A stretch of DNA of 34,009 nucleotides. Origin: Alphaproteobacteria bacterium (GTDB lineage: Bacteria > Pseudomonadota > Alphaproteobacteria > Elsterales > Elsteraceae). The notes beneath the pieces are model-generated. The model was not told the DNA's origin and searched no databases. It worked only from the letters and a program-made list of their open reading frames with translations. Below are positions 17,404 through 24,330 of the stretch, one piece after another. The stretch spans positions 1 through 34,009 of the forward strand of contig JAAFIC010000029.1 of assembly GCA_013298565.1 (NCBI GenBank), read 5' to 3'. The translations under genes and the position numbers were made by a program. Position 1 is the stretch's first letter, and every line of letters begins with the position of its first letter.

Positions 17404-18534
17404 CTACGGCCACGGCTCCAAATCCCCCGCCGCTTGTTCCCGGTGGAACTCAGCCGCGAAAGCATCCAGCCGATCTTCTTCAATCGCTTTTCGCAGACCT
17501 GCCATAAGTTCCTGATAGTAATGAATATTGTGCCACGTCAGCAGCATCGCTCCCAAGATTTCCCCCGCGCGGGTGAGGTGATGCAGATAGGCGCGGGAAT
17601 AGCTGGAGCAGGCCGGGCAGGTGCATGACGGGTCCAGTGGGCGCGGATCATCCTGGTGGCGGGCGTTGCGGATATTCACTGTGCCGCGCCGCGTAAAGGC
17701 TTGGCCTGTGCGGCCCGAGCGGGTCGGCAGCACGCAGTCGAACATATCAATTCCGCGCTGCACGGCCCCCACCAAATCGGCGGGCTTGCCGACGCCCATC
17801 AGGTAGCGCGGCTTATCGATAGGCAGGCGCGGCGTGGTTTGATCGAGCACGGCGAACATGATCGGCTGGCCTTCGCCCACCGCAAGCCCGCCCACGGCAT
17901 AGCCTTCAAAATCCATCGGGATCAGCGCATCCATCGAACGCGCCCGCAAATCGGGATAGACGGAGCCTTGCACAATCCCGAACTGCCCGTAGCCGGGCCG
18001 CGCGACGAAGGCATTGCGCGAGCGTTCGGCCCAGCGCATCGAAAGCTCCATTGATGTTTTCGCGACATCCCAGGTAGCCGGGTAGGGCGTGCATTCGTCA
18101 AACGCCATCGTGATGGTGGCATCGAGCAGGTTTTGGATTTCGGTGGAGCGTTCCGGCGTGAGCGTGTGGGCGCTACCATCGAGGTGCGAGCGGAAGGTAA
18201 CGCCGTTTTCGGTCATTTTGCGGAGGGCGGTGAGGGACATCACCTGATAGCCGCCGCTATCGGTCAGAATGGGGCCGTCCCAATTCATGAACTTATGCAG
18301 ACCGCCTAGGCGCGCGATGCGTTCGGCAGTGGGGCGCAACATGAGGTGATAGGTATTGCCCAACACGATTTGCGCGCCGGTGGCCTTCACCGCGTCCACG
18401 GTCATCGCCTTCACGGTGGCGGCAGTGCCAACCGGCATGAAGGTGGGGGTTTCCACTGTACCATGCGCGGTAAAAATCCGCCCGCGCCGTCCGCGACCGG
18501 AGGTATTCAGAAGCTCGAACCGTAGCCGCGTCAT
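17404..18534 (-). CDS. tgt: tRNA-guanine transglycosylase
   Basis: Exchanges guanine-34 of GUN-anticodon tRNAs for preQ1. Motifs: [15 protein letters not shown], the substrate-binding [14 protein letters not shown] with the general-base Asp, the nucleophile Asp in [17 protein letters not shown], and the zinc site [17 protein letters not shown] (CxCxxC plus a distal His). Length 376 residues, normal for bacterial Tgt (370-380). It starts 2 nt after the stop of queA, so the two queuosine genes are one translationally linked unit. Downstream, the convergent antitoxin gene leaves only 9 nt, with no terminator visible. Confidence 0.97.
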   Translation of the reverse strand: MTRLRFELLNTSGRGRRGRIFTAHGTVETPTFMPVGTAATVKAMTVDAVKATGAQIVLGNTYHLMLRPTAERIARLGGLHKFMNWDGPILTDSGGYQVMSLTALRKMTENGVTFRSHLDGSAHTLTPERSTEIQNLLDATITMAFDECTPYPATWDVAKTSMELSMRWAERSRNAFVARPGYGQFGIVQGSVYPDLRARSMDALIPMDFEGYAVGGLAVGEGQPIMFAVLDQTTPRLPIDKPRYLMGVGKPADLVGAVQRGIDMFDCVLPTRSGRTGQAFTRRGTVNIRNARHQDDPRPLDPSCTCPACSSYSRAYLHHLTRAGEILGAMLLTWHNIHYYQELMAGLRKAIEEDRLDAFAAEFHREQAAGDLEPWP

Positions 18535-18536
18535 TA

Positions 18537-19577
18537 TTATGCTCGCTCCAAGAGGCAGGCGTCGCCATACGAGAAAAAACGATATTCGGAGGCAATGGCG
18601 TGGTCATAGGCGGCACGCATCCGCGCCTGCCCGGCAAAGGCCGATACCAACATGAACAGCGTGGAACGCGGCAGGTGAAAATTCGTCAGCAGACGATCCA
18701 CGGAATAAATCGGCTTGCCGGGGTAGAGGAAAATTTCTGTGGACCCTATCAGCGGGCTAAAACTGCGATCCGGCGACACGGCGCTTTCCAGCGTGCGGAG
18801 CGACGTTGTGCCGCAGGCGATAATGCGCCCGCCGCCCGCGCGGTGAGCGTTCAGCCTTGCGGCGGTGTCTGGTGCGAGTTCGGCCCACTCGGCGTGCATC
18901 TTATGGTCTTCGATTCGGTCCACCTTCACCGGCTGAAACGTGCCTGCGCCGACGTGCAGGGTAACGGTTTCGGTGAGAACGCCGCGCGCTTTCAAAGCGT
19001 CCAGCAGCTTTGGCGTAATGTGCAGCCCGGCGGTAGGGGCCGCGACCGCGCCATCTTTGGCGGCGAAAATCGTTTGATAATCGTGCTTGTCCTGCGCGTC
19101 TTGCGCGCGCCGGATATAGGGGGGCAGCGGCATTTCCCCCACCTGCTCCAGAGCGGCAGTAAGCTCCGCCCCCGCGCGGTCGAACTGCACCAGCACTTCG
19201 CCGCTCTCGCGCTTCTCCAGCAGCGTCGCGCGCAAAACATCGCCCATGACGATAGTATCGCCGAGTTTCAAGCGCTTGCCCGGCTTGGCAAAAGCAGTCC
19301 AGGTGCCATCCCCCTGGCGCTGGTGCAGCAGCAGTTCGACCGGAACGCTAATCCCGCCTTCCTGCCGCGCTCGCACGCCATGCAGCCGGGCCGGAATGAC
19401 GCGGGTATCGTTGAACACGATCAAATCGCCTGGCCCTAGCAGCGCCGGAAGGTCGCCGATGATGCGGTCTTCCAAAGCCTCCCCAACGCAGAGCAACCGC
19501 GCGGCTTCACGCGGCTCTAGCGGGCGCTCGGCGATGAGGTGATCGGGGAGGTCGAAGTCGAAGTCGGCGATGTTCAT
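18537..19577 (-). CDS. queA: S-adenosylmethionine:tRNA ribosyltransferase-isomerase
   Basis: Transfers and isomerises the ribosyl moiety of SAM to preQ1-tRNA, giving epoxyqueuosine. The N terminus [20 protein letters not shown] followed by EPREAARLL, the [17 protein letters not shown] box, the [17 protein letters not shown] box, [25 protein letters not shown] (seen as GAGTFQPVK and HKMHAEW) and the end segment [19 protein letters not shown] are all QueA signatures. Length 346 residues, as in E. coli (356). It heads queA-tgt. Upstream the intergenic region holds two hairpin repeats and the end of the IS1595-type element, so any transcript formerly entering from purF-SDR is now interrupted. Confidence 0.97.
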   Translation of the reverse strand: MNIADFDFDLPDHLIAERPLEPREAARLLCVGEALEDRIIGDLPALLGPGDLIVFNDTRVIPARLHGVRARQEGGISVPVELLLHQRQGDGTWTAFAKPGKRLKLGDTIVMGDVLRATLLEKRESGEVLVQFDRAGAELTAALEQVGEMPLPPYIRRAQDAQDKHDYQTIFAAKDGAVAAPTAGLHITPKLLDALKARGVLTETVTLHVGAGTFQPVKVDRIEDHKMHAEWAELAPDTAARLNAHRAGGGRIIACGTTSLRTLESAVSPDRSFSPLIGSTEIFLYPGKPIYSVDRLLTNFHLPRSTLFMLVSAFAGQARMRAAYDHAIASEYRFFSYGDACLLERA

Positions 19578-19598
19578 GAAAACCCTGTGCTGTGCAAG

Positions 19599-19659
19599 GT
19601 TAGGGGCGCTGCCCCTAACAACCCTGATTAAGGGGCTTGCCCCTTAATAATCCTTTTTT
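19599..19659 (+). repeat. Double hairpin repeat (GGGGC/GCCCC type) upstream of queA
   Basis: Two adjacent perfect stems: GTTAGGGGC with GCCCCTAAC (19599-19619), and ATTAAGGGG with CCCCTTAAT (19627-19648), the second followed by AATCC and six T. The second unit matches in inverted orientation a unit at 24374-24414 on the other side of the transposon. Read on the plus strand it resembles a terminator, but no rightward gene ends here. Confidence 0.65.
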
Positions 19660-19669
19660 CAGATCGCAG

Positions 19670-19677
19670 GTCTTACG
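19670..19677. repeat. Target-site duplication, left copy (GTCTTACG)
   Basis: GTCTTACG directly abuts the left inverted repeat and recurs, in the same orientation, directly after the right one at 24356-24363. Eight bases is the duplication size known for IS1595-family insertions. Confidence 0.9.
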
Positions 19678-19702
19678 CGGTATTATGGCGCAAACGCCAC
19701 CA
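19678..19702 (+). repeat. Left terminal inverted repeat of the transposon
   Basis: 25 bp beginning CGGT and containing ATTATGGCGCAAACGCCACC; 24 of 25 bases match the right end in inverted orientation. The repeat itself contains a small palindrome, TGGCG-CAAA-CGCCA, a possible transposase recognition feature. Confidence 0.93.
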
Positions 19703-19740
19703 ATCGGCAAAGCTGATGGAGGCGTGAAATGAACGCGCTT

Positions 19741-20664
19741 TTAGCCGTCTTTTATTTTTTCGTCCATGTCGGATTCATGCTCGCTCCATCCCCCGTCTCT
19801 CCAAACCAGATTAGCGTCGGCGGGAGCGGAAGGTGCATACTCGAATTCGTAAGCGGCAGACCAACGTTTTTTGAAAGCGCCTTGGTATATGATAACGCCG
19901 GAAACAAGGATCTTCCCCGTCTCTTTCAAACTAGATATATGTTCCGGCAAATCGAAGTAGCCCATGCAGGCGTTTTGCTTGAGTTCGGCTCCGGGGGATA
20001 TTGGCCGCATGAGTTCTTTGAGCGGACGAAAAGGCTCGACTCCGGGAACGTTAATTTCGCAAGTATGCCGGACAAAGACCCCTATTCCTTTGCCGTAGTT
20101 AGCGAGATCGAACTTAACATCAACGTGAGTACGGTCTTCTCGGGGGGTCAAGCGAGCGTTAACTGGCAGCAAAAAGGGGCGTTCAGCGCGAATCGTGTTG
20201 AGCACAGCTTCTTCAGCGGCTTTTGCAGAGCGTCGAGTCTCCCTGAAAGTCCATACGAGCAGCGCCGCACCTCCTACGCTGACCCAGAAAGCAGCAACAG
20301 ACCAATAGAATTGCTTCCTAGCGTACATAGCTTGGATCTCGGTCGCTACAGCGCTTCTGCAAGAGAAGAAGTTTGCTTCTCTTTCACTATCATACTTACC
20401 GTCGTACTGTACATGTCCGCCGCAATAGTGATGAGTAGCGCCATAAGTAAGCGCAACACCAGCCACATTGCTTTGGCTGGCGTGTTTTACCCCTCCGCTT
20501 GCTATTGCATGTGGCACACTATGGAGTGGGGAATCGAGGGGTGCCAAAGTTGGTTCTTCTTTAACTATCTCACGAGTTAACCCCACCCCAGCACTCCCCA
20601 GAATGCAGGCAGCGGTTATCCATCCGACAACCGCAAAACGTGACAATCTATGGCTGTAAGACAT
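19741..20664 (-). CDS. Two-pass membrane protein of unknown function (transposon passenger)
   Basis: A 307-residue protein. Residues 10-29 form a first membrane helix (FAVVGWITAACILGSAGVGL). A loop follows with C81 and C102 in HHYCGGHV and NFFSCRSAV, placed outside. A second helix is at about 119-140 (FYWSVAAFWVSVGGAALLVW). Next come a basic/Ala-rich helical hinge, RETRRSAKAAEEAVLNTIRA, and a roughly 145-residue domain with beta-strand character. This is the layout of a widespread group of uncharacterised membrane proteins. The frame overlaps the end of the DUF6471 gene by 49 bp and its start has no SD, so translation may be coupled. A rightward 283-aa frame across the same DNA lacks domain-like features and is rejected. 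Function unknown. Confidence 0.75.
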   Translation of the reverse strand: MSYSHRLSRFAVVGWITAACILGSAGVGLTREIVKEEPTLAPLDSPLHSVPHAIASGGVKHASQSNVAGVALTYGATHHYCGGHVQYDGKYDSEREANFFSCRSAVATEIQAMYARKQFYWSVAAFWVSVGGAALLVWTFRETRRSAKAAEEAVLNTIRAERPFLLPVNARLTPREDRTHVDVKFDLANYGKGIGVFVRHTCEINVPGVEPFRPLKELMRPISPGAELKQNACMGYFDLPEHISSLKETGKILVSGVIIYQGAFKKRWSAAYEFEYAPSAPADANLVWRDGGWSEHESDMDEKIKDG

Positions 20665-20843
20665 TGCAGTAAAAACGCCGCTGTGAATCCACCGCGACTG
20701 ATCTTATTAGCGATGTTGCGCTCTGTCTCTCGTATTCCGAGCGTTTCCAGTTTTTCCGCTAACTCTCGGTATCCGACATTGCGTCGCTTAAGCTCCGCTT
20801 TCAGCAGGGCTTTCGCTTTTTCCGACCATTCTGTATCGGCCAT
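20616..20843 (-). CDS. DUF6471-family small HTH-like protein (transposon passenger)
   Basis: 75 residues: SEKAKALLKAELKRRNVGYR, then ELAEKLETLGIRETERNIAN, then KISRGGFTAAFLLQCLTAI. This matches my recollection of the DUF6471 family, whose K-R-x-x-x-Y-x-E-L-A...N-K-I-S-R-G pattern resembles a Cro/Xre-type helix-turn-helix. AGAGGTG lies 6 nt before the ATG. A minus-strand promoter with TTGTCA and TATGAT at 17-bp spacing lies directly upstream, among CATATTCGAT-like repeats. I infer it is a repressor that controls itself and the divergent transposase, but DNA binding is not proven for the family. Confidence 0.82.
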   Translation of the reverse strand: MADTEWSEKAKALLKAELKRRNVGYRELAEKLETLGIRETERNIANKISRGGFTAAFLLQCLTAIDCHVLRLSDG

Positions 20844-20853
20844 AAAACACCTC

Positions 20854-20949
20854 TATATTCGATGATAACACCATCATATCCGATATAAACATCCTTGACA
20901 ATGAGTCTGCTTGTCACCATATTCGATGTAAGAATATCGAATATGGTGA
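20854..20949. promoter_or_regulatory. Divergent promoters with coinciding -35 boxes and four operator-like repeats
   Basis: Rightward promoter: TTGACA (20895-20900), 17 bp, CATATT (20918-20923), towards the transposase. Leftward promoter: TTGTCA (20901-20896), 17 bp, TATGAT (20878-20873), towards the DUF6471 gene. The two -35 boxes lie on the same bases of opposite strands. Four copies of a C/T-ATATTCGAT motif lie at 20854, 20875, 20918 and, inverted, 20936-20945. The last two form a perfect 14-bp inverted repeat (20914-20927 and 20936-20949) covering the rightward -10; the second covers the leftward -10. This is the layout of a mutually repressed divergent switch. Confidence 0.7.
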
Positions 20950-20990
20950 TGAACGTGTCGCAACACTTCCTCCTCTCTGCCGCCGCTCGC

Positions 20991-21932
20991 ATGATCAGCC
21001 TGAAGGCAATCTTCTCGCTGAGCGATGCCGACGCCTGGACGGTCTTTCAGCGCCTCCGCTGGCCAGAGACGGACGGGGCGGCTGTGTGCTCGCACTGTGG
21101 GCATGATCGCTGCTATGACGTGACGCGCGGCGCGACCCCGCGTTTTCGCTGCTCGGCCTGCCGGAAGGACTTCAGCCCGACGAGCGGCACCCTGTTCGCC
21201 TATCACAAGCTGTCGATCCGCGACTATCTGGCCGCGATTGCGCTGTTCGTGAACGCGGTGAAGGGCGTCAGCGCCTTGCAGATGGGCCGTGACCTCGACG
21301 TGTCCTATAAGGCGGCTTGGGTGCTCTGTCACAAGCTGCGTGAGGCGATGGCGTCGGAAATGAAGGGCGCGGTGATCGGCGGCGAGGGCAAGACGGTAGA
21401 AGTCGACGGCATGTACACCGGCGGGCATATCCGCCCGGCCAATCTCAAGGAAGATCGCGTTGATCGTCGCCTCGCCAAACATCAGACCGGCAAGCGTCAG
21501 GTTGTCGTCGCTATCCGTGAACGCGATGGCCGCACGGTAACGGCAGTATTCAAGTCGGAAGATGCTTCGACCGACTTCATCAAGGCGCGCGTCGCTCGTG
21601 GTACGACCGTTCACACCGATGAGGCGGCTTCCTGGGAATCGTTGCGGGCGAAGTTCCGCGTGCGGACGATCAACCACAGCCAAGCCTATAGCCACGACGA
21701 CGCTTGCACCAATCAGGCGGAAAGCTACTTCTCGCGTCTGCGCCGGGCTGAGCGCGGCCAGCATCACCAGATCAGCGGCAATTACCTGGGGCGCTATGCG
21801 GCGGAAATGGGCTGGCGGGAAGATAATCGCCGCCAGCCCAACGGAACGCTATTCACCCGGATCGTCGGCCTTGCCGTTCGGTGCCGGGTCTCGGTCGATT
21901 TCACGGGCCGCTGGCAACGCCAAGCTGCGTAA
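20991..21932 (+). CDS. IS1595-family (ISXO2-like) transposase
   Basis: DDE transposase that acts on the flanking inverted repeats. An N-terminal zinc ribbon is seen (CSHC, then CSAC, in VCSHCGHDRCYDV and FRCSACRKDFSPTSGTLF). The catalytic domain begins near KTVEVDGMYTGG (first Asp), continues with TVHTDEAASW (second Asp) and ends with the TNQAESYFSRLRRAERGQHH block (acidic/Asn residues of the third position). I use ATG 20991, giving 313 residues, because MISLKAIFSLSDADAWTVF aligns with family starts at the usual distance from the zinc ribbon. ATG 20943 or 20949, inside the operator palindrome, are alternatives. None has a clear SD. The frame is intact. Its last 84 bp overlap an antisense small ORF. 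Confidence 0.93.
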   Translation: MISLKAIFSLSDADAWTVFQRLRWPETDGAAVCSHCGHDRCYDVTRGATPRFRCSACRKDFSPTSGTLFAYHKLSIRDYLAAIALFVNAVKGVSALQMGRDLDVSYKAAWVLCHKLREAMASEMKGAVIGGEGKTVEVDGMYTGGHIRPANLKEDRVDRRLAKHQTGKRQVVVAIRERDGRTVTAVFKSEDASTDFIKARVARGTTVHTDEAASWESLRAKFRVRTINHSQAYSHDDACTNQAESYFSRLRRAERGQHHQISGNYLGRYAAEMGWREDNRRQPNGTLFTRIVGLAVRCRVSVDFTGRWQRQAA

Positions 21933-22025
21933 GGCTAGTTGAGCCGCGAAGGCGTCGAGCACGGCTTGCGGCGGGTTGGGTAGCTCGGTGATGATCGGCT
22001 TCGACCAGCGCGGTTTCTCCAGCAC
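21849..22025 (-). CDS. 58-aa hypothetical protein, antisense to the transposase 3' end
   Basis: Begins GTG 22025, three bases after the TGA of the 50-aa membrane gene, and ends TAG 21849. The protein starts MLEKPRWSKPIITELPNPPQ, continues AVLDAFAAQLALRSLALPAA and ends in a polar RDPAPNGKADDPGE tail. The start W-x-K-P-x-x-T-E-L-P with a following amphipathic helix looks like a real peptide rather than chance reading. Codon third positions outside the overlap are GC-rich, as expected of a coding frame here. Its last 84 bp lie within the transposase gene on the opposite strand. Only GTG is available as start and the SD is weak (GAG), so coupling to the upstream gene is likely. Function unknown. 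Confidence 0.5.
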   Translation of the reverse strand: MLEKPRWSKPIITELPNPPQAVLDAFAAQLALRSLALPAAREIDRDPAPNGKADDPGE

Positions 22026-22028
22026 CGG

Positions 22029-22181
22029 TCAATGCTCGGGCTTCGAGACAAGAATATGCGTTAGGGCAATCGGCCAGATCGCAAAGCCGTAGAGGAACCA
22101 GAGGAAGAAACTGCGGTTTTTGCTGTTGGCGACGATCCCGACAACCACAGCCATAACGATCCAGATAACCAAAAATTCCAT
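22029..22181 (-). CDS. 50-aa single- or two-pass membrane peptide (transposon passenger)
   Basis: MEFLVIWIVMAVVVGIVANS, then KNRSFFLWFLYGFAIWPIAL, ending THILVSKPEH. There are two hydrophobic helices separated by a K-N-R turn; the second carries RSFFLWFLYGFxxWPIALxH, a motif I recall from many small uncharacterised membrane proteins of bacteria and phages. ATG 22181 has CGGGAG 6 nt upstream, so the longer reading from 22283 is not needed. It is followed, after 3 nt, by the 58-aa ORF, and lies between transposase and right-hand passengers. Function unknown; small membrane peptides of this kind on mobile DNA can be exclusion, toxin or anchoring factors, but nothing here decides that. Confidence 0.65.
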   Translation of the reverse strand: MEFLVIWIVMAVVVGIVANSKNRSFFLWFLYGFAIWPIALTHILVSKPEH

Positions 22182-22256
22182 ATCATGCTCCCGTGCAGCA
22201 AGGCCCGAGGCACCGTCGCTGGTGCCGGGCGGTTGGTCGCATGCGAACACGGGTAA

Positions 22257-22463
22257 GCAAGCCCCACATGTTTCCGCTGCCAATGCCGGGTTCCGGTATC
22301 GGACAGTGAGGGTGTTGTATTCTGTGGGCCGCCCGACTTAGCGGGAACCCGTGTTCATCACGCGAATGCGTATCGCGTTCCGGCGACCAAGCCAGAAAAC
22401 GACTCGGAGATTATGGCAGCGGAGATTGCGGGGGTCTATGGGAATCGCTTGAAACCGGGTTAG
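22257..22463 (+). pseudogene. Possible decayed small ORF
   Basis: A 68-codon open frame without a usable start, reading protein-like near its end (RVHHANAYRVPATKPENDSE, then IMAAEIAGVYGNRLKPG, stop TAG 22461). In the same frame an ATG at 22185 runs 23 codons to a TAA at 22254, so a single gene interrupted by a nonsense codon is possible. No family is recognised. Confidence 0.25.
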
Positions 22464-22903
22464 CCCTTGTTTTCTATAGGCATATTTGGTATAGTTGGGA
22501 ACTAAAATAGGGGTAAGGCGTTGATACTGCTATGAGGTAATGTCAACGAGGAGGATTGAGGAGGCGCTGTTGATTTGCTAGGTAGGCAATTTTTGCTGGT
22601 GTTGCCGCTACGTCACGCCACTTAAATGCGATAGCATCTCTTCCCGTAAACACCCTTGCAACTGCAAGCCCCATATGATCTGAGTATCCCTGTTAATATG
22701 AAATCAAACTACTATGTGCATAGTGGCACGTAGTTTCGGTGTTTGGTTTGGTTGCAACGTCAGAAGGCTAAGATCATGCAGACTATGATGACATTCGCGC
22801 CGCGCCGTTGCGTTTGGCAGCAAAGTTATCGCTGTCCATTCGCCGTGACGCCAAATCACACCGCTAACGCGGTTTAATAAGACAATCACCACGGAGACCC
22901 ACC
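22464..22903. other. AT-rich non-coding stretch within the transposon
   Basis: No supportable gene. It contains a nested palindrome at 22706-22736 (outer arms AAACTAC and GTAGTTT, inner TATGTGCATA) and a small stem ACCGC/GCGGT at about 22859. A 69-codon leftward frame here has no ribosome site and no recognisable domain. The stretch may hold the promoter and leader of the 64-aa gene at 22904. Confidence 0.5.
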
Positions 22904-23098
22904 ATGCCCACAAAACGCGAGGAGCTAATAACGCTATTGCTCGATAGAGCAGACGGGAAGAGATTGGTTAACGTAAAATTCTTTCCGAGACTTGACGGAG
23001 AAACCCCCTCGGAAGAAGAGCTTTGCGCTGCTGCCATAGCGATGTTCCGTCCCCAGCGTGACGGGGATATCGTCGGCTTTCCTGTTATTGAGGCGTAA
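22904..23098 (+). CDS. 64-aa hypothetical protein (transposon passenger)
   Basis: MPTKREELITLLLDRADGKR, then LVNVKFFPRLDGETPSEEEL, ending CAAAIAMFRPQRDGDIVGFP. It is polar at first, with a helix that includes ELITLLLD and a C-terminal half that may be beta. GGAGA lies 7 nt before the ATG, giving a good start. A 13-bp stem-loop (23101-23140) and a T-rich terminator (23171-23199) follow directly. No family is recognised. Its small size and position with the next gene suggest it could be a partner or regulator of the KExxH protein. Confidence 0.55.
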   Translation: MPTKREELITLLLDRADGKRLVNVKFFPRLDGETPSEEELCAAAIAMFRPQRDGDIVGFPVIEA

Positions 23099-23100
23099 CA

Positions 23101-23140
23101 ATGCCCCGGCATCTTTTGTGACATAATGATGCCGGGGTAT
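23101..23140 (+). repeat. Stem-loop after the 64-aa gene
   Basis: Arms ATGCCCCGGCATC and GATGCCGGGGTAT pair over 13 bp with one G-U, enclosing 14 nt. It starts 2 nt after the stop codon. No T-run follows, so it may protect the 3' end rather than terminate. Confidence 0.55.
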
Positions 23141-23170
23141 CTAGCAAAAGCCGTATATATGTACTAATTT

Positions 23171-23199
23171 ACCCGCTAGATAGCGGGTTTTCTTTTTTT
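23171..23199 (+). terminator. Rho-independent terminator, directly before the KExxH gene
   Basis: ACCCGCTA and TAGCGGGT arms (effective loop TAGATA) followed by TTTCTTTTTTT. Only 13 nt separate its end from the GTG start of the next gene, so it either ends the 64-aa transcript or acts as an attenuator in the leader of the next gene. Confidence 0.8.
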
Positions 23200-23212
23200 A
23201 AGGGGTGTTGAG

Positions 23213-23833
23213 GTGCTCGGTTGGAGAAAAATCGTCAATGAATTTTCCGGCAAAACAAATATTCCTATCAAGCTAGAAGACGTTGAGTCCGAGATCATAA
23301 AAACTGGCGCAGTGGCTAGGTTTGATGTTTTGGGTATTGAAACGGCGCACGACACTTTATTAGGCGGGTACATGGAGTATGCCGCGACAGGTGTTTATGG
23401 CGAACCAACGGTAGGCTGTGTTAGGTATAAGAAGGATTTGCACCCTTATTGGCAAAAATTAGTTTGCTGCAAAGAGATGCTCCACGCCCTTGATAAACAG
23501 CAATCTTTTGATGGTCGTGGAACGACTCAGACAGCAGATCAAATCAGCGGCTTAATAGCGTATTTTAGCAATGGAGAACATGAAGAAAATGGCGCAGATA
23601 AACTCCATACAGTTTTAGATAGGTGCGCGATTATTCCAGCTATCGCGATTCTTTTCCCGATAACGATGGTGCATCAGTACCGGCATCATGTCGCCAATAG
23701 CAAGAAAGATATAAAGAATATAGCGGGAGAAGTGCATCTCCCAGAAGAAATCGTAAAGGTTGTTTTGGACCCTCGATGGAACCCGAATAGGCTATTGAAT
23801 GTTTGGATTGCCGCCGAGCAAGAAGAGGAATAG
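23213..23833 (+). CDS. 206-aa protein resembling a degenerate ImmA/IrrE-type domain (KExxH)
   Basis: Start GTG 23213 follows AAGGGG at 10 nt. Residues 78-95 read HPYWQKLVCCKEMLHALD: hydrophobics and a K-E-M-L-H at 87-91 sit where ImmA/IrrE metallopeptidases carry H-E-x-x-H, the first His being Lys. Later, ADKLHTVLDRCAIIPAIAIL and NIAGEVHLPEEIVKVVLDPR resemble the second half of that family (an A-x-x-F/L-L-x-P helix, then an A-x-x-x-x-V-P-x-x-x-V segment). A single metal ligand change would make it inactive as a protease, or it is a different, related fold. AT-richer than the chromosome. The similarity is by eye, so function remains unknown. Confidence 0.6.
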   Translation: MLGWRKIVNEFSGKTNIPIKLEDVESEIIKTGAVARFDVLGIETAHDTLLGGYMEYAATGVYGEPTVGCVRYKKDLHPYWQKLVCCKEMLHALDKQQSFDGRGTTQTADQISGLIAYFSNGEHEENGADKLHTVLDRCAIIPAIAILFPITMVHQYRHHVANSKKDIKNIAGEVHLPEEIVKVVLDPRWNPNRLLNVWIAAEQEEE

Positions 23834-23860
23834 CTTATTTTAAGTTAAGAGGAATCTATT

Positions 23861-24286
23861 CTACGTCATTCCGTCTTCAACAATCCGCCAGACGGTTTCC
23901 CCGCTTTCGCCCACGGTTTCCACCCAACCCTTCTGGCGAAGGAGCCTTGCAGCGCCTCGGATTCGCTCATCGAACTTCCGCCGCATCTTAGTGGTCTCGA
24001 AGGTGAGATGCCGCGCTTCGGCAATCTTGGCGGCGACGGCGCTTATCGGCATCGGCTCCCCCGCGTCGCGCAAAATGTCCATGATCTCGCGCCCGTAGGT
24101 ACGACCGAAAGGCGTGTCTCGTTGCAGAACGTGACGGCCTTGGATTTCATAACCGGATAGCTTGAGCACCCGATCAACCGCAACCAAATCAGACCGTATA
24201 TCGCCGATCCGGTCTCGCAGCCGTTCGATCTCTCGGTTAAGCTCTTCCCGCTTCGATAGCAGGTTCGATATGAGGATGTTCGTCAT
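23861..24286 (-). CDS. Coiled-coil plus winged-helix-like protein (transposon passenger)
   Basis: 141 residues. The N-terminal 45 (ISNLLSKREELNREIERLRD, then RIGDIRSDLVAVDRVLKLSG) form a strong coiled coil. The rest, FGRTYGREIMDILRDAGEPM, PISAVAAKIAEARHLTFETT, then RIRGAARLLRQKGWVETVG, has a helix-helix-helix-strand layout like a winged helix: a DILRDAGEPMPISAVAAKI helix pair and an L-x-x-x-G-W-V-E wing. It is probably DNA-binding and perhaps dimeric. No SD is evident before ATG 24286. It lies 45 bp inside the right transposon end and reads away from it, converging on the KExxH gene with a 27-bp gap. Family name not recognised. Confidence 0.65.
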   Translation of the reverse strand: MTNILISNLLSKREELNREIERLRDRIGDIRSDLVAVDRVLKLSGYEIQGRHVLQRDTPFGRTYGREIMDILRDAGEPMPISAVAAKIAEARHLTFETTKMRRKFDERIRGAARLLRQKGWVETVGESGETVWRIVEDGMT

Positions 24287-24330
24287 GCCGACGAGTGTAG
24301 GAAATCAGCCGCTTACCCGGTACAGTGACG

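Noticed and set aside
19729-20580. Rightward 283-codon frame across the left transposon end
   Set aside because: Antisense to the two-pass membrane protein gene, which has helices, a coherent hinge and a plausible coupled start; the rightward reading shows low-complexity composition and no motif.
20874-21767. Leftward 297-codon frame antisense to the transposase
   Set aside because: Mirror of the GC-rich third codon positions of the transposase; His/Arg-rich with no motif.
22704-22913. Leftward 69-codon frame starting WAWWVSVVIVLL
   Set aside because: No ribosome site, hydrophobic start only by chance, overlaps the start of the 64-aa gene.
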